64,000 nucleotides of DNA, taken from Longispora sp047121295 (GTDB lineage Bacteria; Actinomycetota; Actinomycetes; Mycobacteriales; Micromonosporaceae). The stretch spans positions 6,510,001 to 6,574,000 of the forward strand of contig NZ_CP139447.1 in NCBI RefSeq assembly GCF_047121295.1, read 5' to 3'. Position 1 is the first letter of the stretch. Each line of letters begins with the position of its first letter. Made by a program: the position numbers and the translations under genes. Shown one piece after another: positions 50,437 through 59,019 of the stretch. The notes beneath the pieces are model-generated. The model was not told the DNA's origin, did no database searches, and was given only the letters and a program-made list of their open reading frames with translations.

Positions 50437-51162
50437 CTACGTCGACACAGGCCGCCCCGCCGCCCGACCGCCCTGCGCGGCCCCGCCCAGCACCTCCGCC
50501 GCCACCGGCCCGAACAGCCGGCACACGTCCCGGCCGAACGCCACCCTGGACACCCCGAGCACCCACAGCGCCCGCCCGTGGTCGACGGCGACCACCCCCG
50601 CCGCGCCCAGCGCCAGCACCCACCACCCGACCGCCGCGACGGCCCGGACCGCCGCCGGGGACCCGCCGAACGCCGCCCGGAGCCGCACACGGTGGAACGG
50701 CACGTGGAACTCCTCGTCGGCGAGGATCGCACCCGCCACCCCGGACAGCAGCGGGTCGGCCGCGCCGTCGCGCAGCGCCCGGTAGTACCGCAGGGCCACC
50801 ACCTCGGCGACCATCAGCGTCATCAGCTCCAGCCGCAGCCCCAGCGACCGCCGGAGCCGGACGAACGCCGCGTCGCTCCAGTGCCCGGCCAGCCTCTGGG
50901 CTTCCGCGCAGTCCAACACCCGGCCGAGCAGCCGGGCATGCTCGCGCTCCTCGGCGACGAACAGCCTGACGGCCGCCGCGTAGTCCGGGTCCCCCGCCAC
51001 GTCCGCCTTGCCGATCAGGCTGGCCCCGTCGCCGTCCTCGCCGACCTGGAACCGCTGCAGACTCCCGACCAGGGCGGGGTGCAGGTCCATCGCCCGCCAG
51101 GCTGGCTCGGCCCGCCCCGCCCGGGCCCGCTCCTCGAATCTCTCGCGCCACCACTCCATCAT
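50437..51162 (-). CDS. ferritin-like superfamily protein
   Basis: A 241-residue protein. Two Glu-x-x-His carrying helices, AEEREHARLLGRVL and ADEEFHVPFHRVRL, with further Glu at AEVVALRYY, give a four-helix di-iron-type site like that of ferritin-like or AurF-related oxygenases. The last 60 residues are hydrophobic (VRAVAAVGWWVLALGAAGVV) and may attach it to the membrane. Start is one of two adjacent ATGs at 51162/51159. Role not known; divergent from the HD/Hsp90 gene. Confidence 0.7.
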   Translation of the reverse strand: MMEWWRERFEERARAGRAEPAWRAMDLHPALVGSLQRFQVGEDGDGASLIGKADVAGDPDYAAAVRLFVAEEREHARLLGRVLDCAEAQRLAGHWSDAAFVRLRRSLGLRLELMTLMVAEVVALRYYRALRDGAADPLLSGVAGAILADEEFHVPFHRVRLRAAFGGSPAAVRAVAAVGWWVLALGAAGVVAVDHGRALWVLGVSRVAFGRDVCRLFGPVAAEVLGGAAQGGRAAGRPVST

Positions 51163-51175
51163 CGGGCCAGTGTCA

Positions 51176-51206
51176 GCGAGGGGGCCGGCTCCGCCGGCCC
51201 CCTCGC
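51176..51206. repeat. strong hairpin at the edge of the HD/Hsp90 gene region
   Basis: A perfect 14-bp stem GCGAGGGGGCCGGC / GCCGGCCCCCTCGC with a three-base loop lies 14 bp before the ferritin-like start. It stands where base composition drops towards the next gene, so it may mark a boundary or act as a terminator for read-through. Confidence 0.6.
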
Positions 51207-51389
51207 ACACAATCCCCACCGAATCCGCCCGCCACCGCCCCGGCGATCGCACCGCCCTCTGGGGACGAGTCGGATCATGGATAGAGTGCCGCCTCGTCCC
51301 CGGAGTCGGAATAGTGTCGATCACGTCTTCCGCGACCCACACCTCCCCCGGGGTTGCCGTGGTCGCTGGACCACGTGAAAGGCTGGCAG

Positions 51390-54167
51390 ATGCCACCGCA
51401 GAACGCCTTCGAGCGCACCGCTCTTTGGAAGCGCACTCTGGCCGTACAGAAGAACGACGTCGCGGCAGACGAGCGCGCGATGCTACGTGCCGCGTATCTG
51501 CAGTTCCGTTCGGCAGTTGAACCACTGGCGAACGAGATAGCCGTGTCTATGCCGATGTTCACGGACCATTCGATTCACCATATCGATGCCCTCTGGGACA
51601 CGGCCTCACTCGTCTGCGGGAACGAGTTTCCCCTCAATCCTGCTGAGGCGTTCATCCTCGGTGGCGCGTTTCTGATGCACGACTTGGGCATGGGGCTGGT
51701 CGCGTACCCGGACGGGGTCGAGACGATCAAGGTGGACCCGCTTTACGAGGATCTACTCAAGTTGGCCAGAACCCGACTGGAGGAGGAGTACCGGACCACG
51801 GGACCTGACGTCGAGGCGCTGGCCACGGACGAAACGGTCACCGCACTCCTGCGTCGGCGGCACGCGAAACAGGCGGAGCGTCTGTTGGACGAGGTCTTCA
51901 CCGTGCCTGGTGGCACAACATTCCATCTGCTGCAGGACGCGGAGCTCCGCCAGTCCTTCGGCCAACTGATCGGCAGGATCGCGCACAGCCATTGGTGGGG
52001 TGTGGACGAATTGGCCGAAGCCTTCGGCCAGAAGAAGGGCGCTCCGCCACACCTCCCCTCTGATTGGTCGGTCGATCCGCTCAAGGTCGCATGCGTGCTG
52101 CGGCTCGCTGATGCCGCGCATATCGACAGTCGACGGGCACCGACGTTCGTGCACGCCTTCCGCAAGCCCCCGGGCCTCTCCGGCGAGCATTGGTACTTCC
52201 AGCAACGGCTGACCCGGCCCCTGGTTCGCGAAGACCGCCTGGAGTACACCTCGACCCACGACTTCCGCCCCGATGAAGCCTCGGCCTGGTGGCTGGCCTA
52301 CGAGACAATCCACATGATCGACGGGGAACTGCGAAGGGTGGATTCCCTCTGCGCCGACCTGGGCAGGCCACGTTTCCAGGCCAAGTCCGTCGCCGGCGCA
52401 GACTCGCCGCTCCGTCTAGCCGCCTATATTCCCACTACTGGCTGGCGACCCATGGACGCCCGGTTGCGGGCGAGCCAAGTCAACAATCTGGTCAGTACAC
52501 TCGGTGGCAAGCAGCTGTACGGCGACGAGCCCGTCGCGGCGCTCCGTGAGCTGATCGCCAATGCCTGCGACGCCACCAAGGCCCGCCTGGTGGCGCACGG
52601 CGGGAGCGACGCCGTGGTTACGGTGCGGCTCGACCAACGCGACGACGGCTGGTGGCTGACCGTCATCGACCGCGGCATCGGTATGGACGCCACCACGCTG
52701 ACCACCGCCCTGACCGACTTCGGCCGCTCGTTGTGGAAGTCGAACGCGATCCTGGAGGCGTACCCGAGCCTGCTCACCAACGGGTTTGAGCCAACCGGAC
52801 GGTTCGGCATTGGCTTCTTCTCGATCTTCATGATTGCCGACCAGGTGCGGGTCGCCAGCCTTAAGTATTTCGATTCCCCACAAAACACGCACATCCTGGA
52901 CTTCGCCGCCGGACTGCACAGCCGTCCGTTGCTGCGGGTCGCGGAGCCGGAAGAACGGATCCAGCACGGTGGCACAGTCGTGAGCGCACGACTCCGGCTG
53001 GCCCCCGACGACCGCGACGGCCTCCTTTGGCGACACCACCGCGACTCGGTTAGTCAAGCACTCCACAGCTGCCTATTGGAGCTGTGCGCCCTGGCGGAGG
53101 TGGACATCGAGATGGTCGGCCCCGCTCGGCACGATCCGATGCTCCTGGTCCGTGCCAATGACTGGAAACATCTCAGCTTGGAAGAGCTGTTCGACCGCGT
53201 CTACCAACGACACACGTTCTACACGGGGCACTGGATGGGGCTGGAGGAAGCTCGCCACATCTTCATCCGCACCGCCTCGGATGTCGTCAGCGAGGCCGGA
53301 CACGTTGTCGGCAGAGCCGCAATCCTGATCGGCGGCCGATCAGACCACGCCTCCACACCATTCGGCCTGAGATACCTGACTCCTGGCCGGGTGTATGTGG
53401 GGGGATTCCGGGCGGCCAATCTTTGGGACACTATCGGGGTCTTTCAGGGCTTTCCGACGAAGGCCGACCGCAGCTCGGCGTTCCCCGTCGCATCCCCCGC
53501 CGAACTACAGCGGTGGTGCCGCCGACAGGCCGACAGACGCCGTGAGGAAATGAGCGACCTGGCGTTCGAAGCACTGGAGATTACGGATGTCGTGCAGTCG
53601 TTCGGGACTCCGCTGGGCTCCATGCCCTGCGCACTCCTGGGTGACGAAGCGCTTTCCCAGTCCGCCGTCGAGAGTTGGGCCCGCAGGTTCGACACGATTC
53701 TTCTCATCGACAAGAGCGACATCAGCATCTATTCGGCACCAGACGGCAGGGTGAGCTACTTCTCGCCATACAGTGGCAACCGCCTGACCCTGCCCGACAA
53801 CGCTGTTGTGTTCACGCTGAGGCCGGCATGGGTGTATCCCAGCGAAGTCATCGACGGTCCGACCAGCGCGCTCCTCCCGCCCGACGGCATGGAAGAACCG
53901 AAGCTATTGACGTTCTGGCGGTTCGGCAGCTGCGTCGGCTCATCGGCTGCGGTGTTGGAAGGGATCGCAGCGGCGTGGGGCGTTCGAGTCGAGGATGTCA
54001 TCCTCTCCAGCCGTCAACTGGACAGCGTAGAAGAGCAGGATCGGCGGATCGAGTTGCCGTATGTAGAGGAGGACGGCGGGATGAAGCTGGAGGCGTTCTC
54101 GGTGTCCCGTACCGACTGCATGACATTCCAAGCCGCCCACAGGAACGAGAAGGCGCCACATCCGTAA
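51390..54167 (+). CDS. HD-domain plus Hsp90-type ATPase protein, candidate conflict/defence gene
   Basis: A 925-residue protein. The first 330 residues are an HD hydrolase-like domain: HSIHH at 60-64, the HD pair at 97-98, His at 199 and 201, and LRLADAAHID at 238-247. Residues about 365-600 are a GHKL ATPase of Hsp90 type: general-base Glu and N-box in ELIANACDA (387-395), DRGIGM (427-432) and lid motif GRFGIGFFS (470-478). The rest is Hsp90 middle-like plus a tail. The ATG at 51390 has AAAGG before it. Codon use is much less GC-biased than in its neighbours, pointing to transfer. HD-Hsp90 fusions are reported in bacterial conflict systems; activity here is inference. Confidence 0.85.
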   Translation: MPPQNAFERTALWKRTLAVQKNDVAADERAMLRAAYLQFRSAVEPLANEIAVSMPMFTDHSIHHIDALWDTASLVCGNEFPLNPAEAFILGGAFLMHDLGMGLVAYPDGVETIKVDPLYEDLLKLARTRLEEEYRTTGPDVEALATDETVTALLRRRHAKQAERLLDEVFTVPGGTTFHLLQDAELRQSFGQLIGRIAHSHWWGVDELAEAFGQKKGAPPHLPSDWSVDPLKVACVLRLADAAHIDSRRAPTFVHAFRKPPGLSGEHWYFQQRLTRPLVREDRLEYTSTHDFRPDEASAWWLAYETIHMIDGELRRVDSLCADLGRPRFQAKSVAGADSPLRLAAYIPTTGWRPMDARLRASQVNNLVSTLGGKQLYGDEPVAALRELIANACDATKARLVAHGGSDAVVTVRLDQRDDGWWLTVIDRGIGMDATTLTTALTDFGRSLWKSNAILEAYPSLLTNGFEPTGRFGIGFFSIFMIADQVRVASLKYFDSPQNTHILDFAAGLHSRPLLRVAEPEERIQHGGTVVSARLRLAPDDRDGLLWRHHRDSVSQALHSCLLELCALAEVDIEMVGPARHDPMLLVRANDWKHLSLEELFDRVYQRHTFYTGHWMGLEEARHIFIRTASDVVSEAGHVVGRAAILIGGRSDHASTPFGLRYLTPGRVYVGGFRAANLWDTIGVFQGFPTKADRSSAFPVASPAELQRWCRRQADRRREEMSDLAFEALEITDVVQSFGTPLGSMPCALLGDEALSQSAVESWARRFDTILLIDKSDISIYSAPDGRVSYFSPYSGNRLTLPDNAVVFTLRPAWVYPSEVIDGPTSALLPPDGMEEPKLLTFWRFGSCVGSSAAVLEGIAAAWGVRVEDVILSSRQLDSVEEQDRRIELPYVEEDGGMKLEAFSVSRTDCMTFQAAHRNEKAPHP

Positions 54168-54208
54168 CCGCAGCAGTACCTTCAGATCGACGAACTGCTC
54201 ATGGTCGA

Positions 54209-54239
54209 AGGGGCGGCGGGCATTGACCACGCCGCCCCT
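54209..54239. terminator. bidirectional hairpin terminator
   Basis: Perfect 10-bp stem AGGGGCGGCG / CGCCGCCCCT with an 11-base loop, followed by CTCTCGTCTCC. It separates the HD/Hsp90 gene from the convergent tex. Confidence 0.7.
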
Positions 54240-54247
54240 CTCGTCTC

Positions 54248-56713
54248 CTACTTCGTCAGGCCCGCCCGGCGCAGTGCCTCGGCCATCGCGCTGTTGGCCG
54301 GCTCGTCCCGGCGCTGCTGGCGCGGCTGACCACCCTGCCGGCCGCCACCGGCACCGCCCTGCCCGGCACCGCCCTGGCCACCCTGGCGGCCTCCGCCGCC
54401 CTGCCGGCCACCGCCGTCCCCGGCCCGGCCGCCCGCGGCACCCTGGCCGCTGCCCTGCCGACCGCCCTGGCCCGGAGCGCCATGGCCGCCGCCCTGCCGG
54501 CCGCCGCCCTGGCCCGGTGCGCCCCGGCGCTCGCCCGGCGCTCCGCTCCGGGCGTCGTCGTCCAGCCGCAGGGTCAGCGAGATCCGCTTGCGCGGGATGT
54601 CCACCTCGAGCACCTTGACCCGGACGATGTCGCCGGGCTTGACCACGTCGCGCGGGTCCTTGATGAACGTCTGCGACATCGCCGAGATGTGCACGAGCCC
54701 GTCCTGGTGCACGCCGACGTCCACGAACGCACCGAACGCCGCCACATTGGTCACGACGCCCTCCAGCAGCATGCCCGGCTCCAGGTCGGACAGCTTCTCG
54801 ACGCCGTCCTTGAAGGTGGCCGTCCGGAAGGCCGGTCGCGGGTCCCGGCCGGGCTTCTCCAGCTCGGCGAGGATGTCCGTGACCGTCGGCAGCCCGAACG
54901 TGTCGTCCACGAAGTCGGTGGCCTTCACGGTGCGCAGGGCCGCGCCGTTGCCGATCAGGGTGGCGATGTCGCCCGTGGTGGCGGCCATGATCCGCCGGAC
55001 CACCGGGTACGCCTCCGGGTGCACGCTGGACGAGTCCAGCGGGTCGTCGCCGCCGGGGATGCGCAGGAAGCCGGCGCACTGCTCGAACGCCTTCGGCCCC
55101 AGCCGGGCCACGTCCTTGAGCGCCCGACGGGTCCGGAACGGGCCGTTGGCGTCGCGGTGCAGCACGATGTTCTCGGCGAGGCTGGTGGTGATGCCCGACA
55201 CCCGGGTGAGCAGCGGCGCGGAGGCGGTGTTGACGTCCACGCCGACGGCGTTCACGCAGTCCTCGACAACGGCGTCGAGCGAGCGGGACAGCTTGGCCTC
55301 GGCCAGGTCGTGCTGGTACTGCCCGACGCCGATCGACTTCGGATCGATCTTCACGAGCTCGGCCAGCGGGTCCTGGAGCCGGCGGGCGATGGACACCGCG
55401 CCCCGGATGGACACGTCGAGGTCGGGCAGCTCGGCGGACGCGAACGCCGACGCCGAGTACACCGAGGCGCCGGCCTCCGACACCACGATCTTGGTCAGGT
55501 TGAGCTCCGGGTGCGCCGCGATCAGGTCGGCCGCGAGCTTGTCGGTCTCCCGGGAGGCGGTGCCGTTGCCGATCGCGATCAGCTCCACCTTGTACGCCGC
55601 CGCGAGGCGGGACAGCACGCCCAGCGCCTGGTCCCACTGCCGCTTCGGCTCGTGCGGGTAGATCGTGTCGGTGGCGACGACCTTGCCGGTCTCGTCCACG
55701 ACCGCGACCTTCACGCCGGTCCGCAGGCCCGGGTCGAGGCCCATCGTCGGCCGGGTGCCGGCCGGGGCGGCGAGCAGCAGGTCGCGCAGGTTGGCCGCGA
55801 ACACCCGGACGGCCTCGTCCTCGGCGGCCTGGCGCAGCCGCATCCGCAGGTCGATGCCCAGGTGCACGAGGATCCGGGTCCGCCACGCCCACCGGACCGT
55901 GTCCGACAGCCACTTGTCGCCCGGCCGGCCGTGGTCGGCGACGCCGAACTTCACGGCGATGGCGCGCTCGTAGTCGCCGGTCGGCTCGGGCTCGGGCTCC
56001 AGGACGAACTCCAGGACCTCCTCCTTCTCGCCCCGGAACATGGCGAGGATCCGGTGCGAGGGCAGCTTGGTCAGCGGCTCGGCGAAGTCGAAGTAGTCGG
56101 CGAACTTCGCGCCCTCGGTCTCCTTGCCCTCGCGGACCCGGGACACGGCCCGGCCCTGGGTCCACATCCGCTCGCGCAGGGCACCGATCAGGTCGGCGTC
56201 CTCGGCGAACCGTTCGACGAGGATGGACCGCGCCCCGTCCAGGGCACCGGCCACGTCGAGGTCGGGGCCGGTGAACGCCGCCGCGGCGAGAGCCGGGTCC
56301 ACGGTCGGGTCGGCCAGCAGACCGTCGGCCAGCGGCTCCAGCCCGGCCTCGCGGGCGATCTGCGCCTTGGTCCGCCGCTTCGGCTTGTACGGCAGGTAGA
56401 TGTCCTCGAGCCGCGCCTTGGAGTCGGCGGCGAGGATCTGGGCCTCCAGGGCGTCGTCGAGCTTGCCCTGGGTGCGGATCGAGTCGAGGACGGCGGCGCG
56501 TCGTTCTTCGAGTTCCCGCAGGTAGCGGAGGCGTTCCTCGAGGGTGCGCAGCTGCGCGTCGTCGAGCATGCCGGTGGCTTCCTTGCGGTACCGCGCGATG
56601 AAGGGCACCGTCGAACCGCCGTCCAGCAGCTCGACGGCGGTCTGGACCTGGCCCTGGCGGACACCGAGCTCGTCGGCGATGCGCTGGTGAATGGAGGTCG
56701 TCACGGACCGCAT
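54248..56713 (-). CDS. tex: Tex family RNA-binding transcription accessory protein
   Basis: An 821-residue protein with the usual order: N-terminal helical HTH region, YqgF-like RNase H fold (GLDPGLRTGVKVAVVDETGK), tandem helix-hairpin-helix (GVDVNTASAPLLTRVSGI) and an S1 domain (GAFVDVGVHQDGLVHISAMS). After S1 comes about 85 residues of Gly/Gln/Arg repeats (GQGGRQGSGQG), a low-complexity RNA-binding-type tail not found in the E. coli protein. ATG at 56713 with CTGAGAGA upstream. It lies four nt after the TetR gene, so both are one operon. Confidence 0.93.
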   Translation of the reverse strand: MRSVTTSIHQRIADELGVRQGQVQTAVELLDGGSTVPFIARYRKEATGMLDDAQLRTLEERLRYLRELEERRAAVLDSIRTQGKLDDALEAQILAADSKARLEDIYLPYKPKRRTKAQIAREAGLEPLADGLLADPTVDPALAAAAFTGPDLDVAGALDGARSILVERFAEDADLIGALRERMWTQGRAVSRVREGKETEGAKFADYFDFAEPLTKLPSHRILAMFRGEKEEVLEFVLEPEPEPTGDYERAIAVKFGVADHGRPGDKWLSDTVRWAWRTRILVHLGIDLRMRLRQAAEDEAVRVFAANLRDLLLAAPAGTRPTMGLDPGLRTGVKVAVVDETGKVVATDTIYPHEPKRQWDQALGVLSRLAAAYKVELIAIGNGTASRETDKLAADLIAAHPELNLTKIVVSEAGASVYSASAFASAELPDLDVSIRGAVSIARRLQDPLAELVKIDPKSIGVGQYQHDLAEAKLSRSLDAVVEDCVNAVGVDVNTASAPLLTRVSGITTSLAENIVLHRDANGPFRTRRALKDVARLGPKAFEQCAGFLRIPGGDDPLDSSSVHPEAYPVVRRIMAATTGDIATLIGNGAALRTVKATDFVDDTFGLPTVTDILAELEKPGRDPRPAFRTATFKDGVEKLSDLEPGMLLEGVVTNVAAFGAFVDVGVHQDGLVHISAMSQTFIKDPRDVVKPGDIVRVKVLEVDIPRKRISLTLRLDDDARSGAPGERRGAPGQGGGRQGGGHGAPGQGGRQGSGQGAAGGRAGDGGGRQGGGGRQGGQGGAGQGGAGGGRQGGQPRQQRRDEPANSAMAEALRRAGLTK

Positions 56714-56717
56714 TCTC

Positions 56718-57266
56718 TCAGGTCGCACCGACAACCCGACGGAACAGGACCTGCACCCCGCCGGTGATGTCCCCGATATGGGGGTGATGGCACGGTCCGA
56801 CGTACGCGTGCAGCAGGAAATCCGTGGTCACCTGGAGGTCGTCGACGTGGAACTCGCCGGCCGCGACCCCGCCCTCGATGATCGCCTGGAGGACGTCCCG
56901 CGCGCCGGTCATCGGGTCCCCGCCGCCGCCGTGCAGGTGGAACAGCAGGTGGTACAGGTCGGCGTGCGTGGTCTCCGCCTCCACCCACGCGGCGACGAGC
57001 CGGTCGAGCCGGTCGGCCCAGCTGAGCCGCTCGTCGGACAGCGCGTCGACCGGGTCGCGCAGCATCAGCTGCCACAGCTCGGCCTGTAGGCCCCTGATCA
57101 GGGCGTTCTTCGAGTCGAAGTACAGGTAGACCGTGCCCTTGGCGACGCCGGCCCGGTCGGCGACCCGGCTGACGGTCAGGTTGTCGTACCCGTCGGCGAG
57201 CAGGAGTTCGGCGACGGCGTCGAGGATCTGCCGGCGGCGGACGTCGGGCGGCTGGAACCGCTGCAT
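56718..57266 (-). CDS. TetR family transcriptional regulator
   Basis: A 182-residue regulator with the N-terminal DNA-binding helices RRRQILDAVAELLLADGYDN and VADRAGVAKGTVYLYF. The ligand domain holds a GGGGDPMTGARD loop and a His-rich end, PCHHPHIGD, perhaps a metal or small-ligand site. AAGGAGGGCCG precedes the ATG. An inverted repeat 16 bp upstream is a likely operator, which also lies in the promoter of the divergent PhzF gene. Coupling of a TetR protein with tex in one operon is unusual. Confidence 0.92.
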   Translation of the reverse strand: MQRFQPPDVRRRQILDAVAELLLADGYDNLTVSRVADRAGVAKGTVYLYFDSKNALIRGLQAELWQLMLRDPVDALSDERLSWADRLDRLVAAWVEAETTHADLYHLLFHLHGGGGDPMTGARDVLQAIIEGGVAAGEFHVDDLQVTTDFLLHAYVGPCHHPHIGDITGGVQVLFRRVVGAT

Positions 57267-57281
57267 CGGCCCTCCTTCGAA

Positions 57282-57298
57282 TGACTGGCGGTCAGTCA
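57282..57298. promoter_or_regulatory. candidate TetR operator
   Basis: TGACTG GCGGT CAGTCA is a perfect 6-bp inverted repeat with a five-base spacer, 16 bp before the TetR start and 80 bp before PhzF. It has the size and symmetry of TetR-family sites; a further TCAGTCAG overlaps the right arm. Confidence 0.6.
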
Positions 57299-57377
57299 GT
57301 GCCTGACGATACCAGGAGGCCACTCCCCGCCAACTGGCCCTCGACCGCCGCCCGGGCCGCTCCCTACCGTGAAGGGC

Positions 57378-58223
57378 ATGACAGTTCTGCGCTACGCCGC
57401 CTTCACCCGTGACCCGGCCGCCGGCAACCCGGCAGGCGTGGTGCTCGACGCGGACACCGAACCCGGAGCCCTCACCGACGCCCAGATGCTCGCCATCGCC
57501 GCCGAGGTCGGCTACTCCGAGACCGCGTTCCTCACCCGCGCCACCGACGGCTACACGGTCCGCTACTTCTCCCCGAAGGCCGAGGTGCCGTTCTGCGGCC
57601 ACGCCACGATCGCCTCGGCTGTGGCGGTCGCCGAACGGACCGGCCCCGGCCCGCTGCTCTTCCACACGTTGGCCGGCGAGATCCCCGTGGTGACCTCCCG
57701 GGACGCCGACGGCCAGCTCACCGCGACCCTGACGAGCGTCCCGCCGACCGTCGCCGAGGTGCCGGCCCCCGACCTGGCCGAGGCCCTGGCCGCGCTGGGC
57801 TGGTCCCCCGACGACCTCGACCCGGCCCTGCCGCCCCGGATCGGCTTCGCCGGCGCCCGGCACCTGATCCTCGCCGCCGCGACCCGCGACCGCCTGGCGG
57901 ACCTGGACTACGACTTCGACCGGCTCCGCAACCTGATGCTCTGGCGGGACTGGACCACCGTGAAGCTCGTCTGGCGGGAGTCGGAGACCGGGTTCCACGT
58001 CCGGGACGCGTTCCCGGTCGGCGGCGTCGTCGAGGACCCGGCGACCGGCGCGTCGGCGGCGGCCCTCGGCGGGTACCTGCGGGAGCTCGGTCTGGTCCGC
58101 CCGCCCGTCCGGCTGTCGGTGCTCCAGGGCGAGGACCTGGGCCGGCCCGGGCACCTGACCGTCGACATCCCCGAGGGCACCGGCGGCATCCAGGTGACCG
58201 GCAACGCGATCCGGATGACCTAG
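57378..58223 (+). CDS. PhzF family isomerase/epimerase
   Basis: A 281-residue diaminopimelate-epimerase-like protein. GNPAGVVLDA near the N terminus, VGYSETAFL with the catalytic Glu, YFSPKAEVPFCGHATIA and DPATGASAAALGGYL are all family marks. PhzF performs an isomerisation in phenazine synthesis, but most homologues act on other small substrates. TACCGT seven nt before the ATG suggests leaderless transcription. Its stop TAG overlaps the stop of the next gene in a shared CTAG (58220-58223). Confidence 0.88.
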   Translation: MTVLRYAAFTRDPAAGNPAGVVLDADTEPGALTDAQMLAIAAEVGYSETAFLTRATDGYTVRYFSPKAEVPFCGHATIASAVAVAERTGPGPLLFHTLAGEIPVVTSRDADGQLTATLTSVPPTVAEVPAPDLAEALAALGWSPDDLDPALPPRIGFAGARHLILAAATRDRLADLDYDFDRLRNLMLWRDWTTVKLVWRESETGFHVRDAFPVGGVVEDPATGASAAALGGYLRELGLVRPPVRLSVLQGEDLGRPGHLTVDIPEGTGGIQVTGNAIRMT

Positions 58224-58939
58224 GCCCCGGCCCGCTCGAGGTCGTAGTCCGGGGCCAGCGTGCCGAACAGCCGGTCGCCGATCGTCGTGTAGAAGCCCAG
58301 GTTGTACGTCGGGTCCCGGTGGTGCCCGACGTGCAACGCCGGGGTCGCTACCAGGTAGAACACCCACGAGCGCCGCACCCTGGCCGGCACCGGGTCCAGC
58401 CCGAGGTGGCCGAGGACCCCGAAGAGCAGATTCACGACGGTGTACGCCGCCACGGCCCACATGTCGAAGGTGTGCGCCGCGAGCACCCCGATCCACACCG
58501 CCCCGAAGCCCAGCACCTCCGCCGGGTGCAGCGCGAACAGGGTCACCGGCCGGGCCTCGGTGAACCGGTGGTGCAGCCGGTGCGCCAGCGGGAAGAGCGG
58601 GCGCAGGTGGGCGAGGGCGTGCCCGGCGTACATCACCAGGTCCATGATCAGGATCAGCAGGAGCAGGTCCGTGGCCGTCGACCAGGAAAGGTCCGGATCG
58701 AGGTGGATCAGACCGTGCTTCCACAGGTACCAGCCGGCCAGGGTCACGGCGGCGTTGCCCAGGAGCGCCGTGCCGGCCAGTACCCGTTGCAGGGTCTTTT
58801 CCTGGGGTTGCGCTGTGTCGCGGAGGATCAGGTGACCGAAGGCCACGCCGACGCCCATCAGCAGGGCGTTCTCGGCGAGGGCCAGGAGCGCGGCGGCCCA
58901 GGTCGGCAGGGCGCGCAGGGCGTCGAGAAACTGGGCCAT
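58220..58939 (-). CDS. fatty acid hydroxylase / sterol desaturase family protein
   Basis: A 239-residue membrane protein with the three His boxes of the family: HALAH, HRLHH and HVGHH, spaced by helices (WAAALLALAENALLMGVG and LLLLILIMDLVMYAG). The enzymes use a di-iron centre to hydroxylate or desaturate lipids. The start at 58939 gives a 12-residue lead before the first helix; AATACT five nt upstream hints at a leaderless message. Substrate unknown. Confidence 0.88.
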   Translation of the reverse strand: MAQFLDALRALPTWAAALLALAENALLMGVGVAFGHLILRDTAQPQEKTLQRVLAGTALLGNAAVTLAGWYLWKHGLIHLDPDLSWSTATDLLLLILIMDLVMYAGHALAHLRPLFPLAHRLHHRFTEARPVTLFALHPAEVLGFGAVWIGVLAAHTFDMWAVAAYTVVNLLFGVLGHLGLDPVPARVRRSWVFYLVATPALHVGHHRDPTYNLGFYTTIGDRLFGTLAPDYDLERAGA

Positions 58940-59019
58940 GAGGCAGTATTCTCCGCCGGCACTGTCAGGTGCGACACTGCCGTTCGGCCCGGATCGGCCG
59001 GCTGTGGGATCCTCGACGG

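Noticed and set aside
54158..54172. CCGTAACCG at the end of the HD/Hsp90 gene, resembling the repeat core
   Set aside because: The TAA is the stop codon and the flanking GGGGCAGG part of the element is missing; coincidence.
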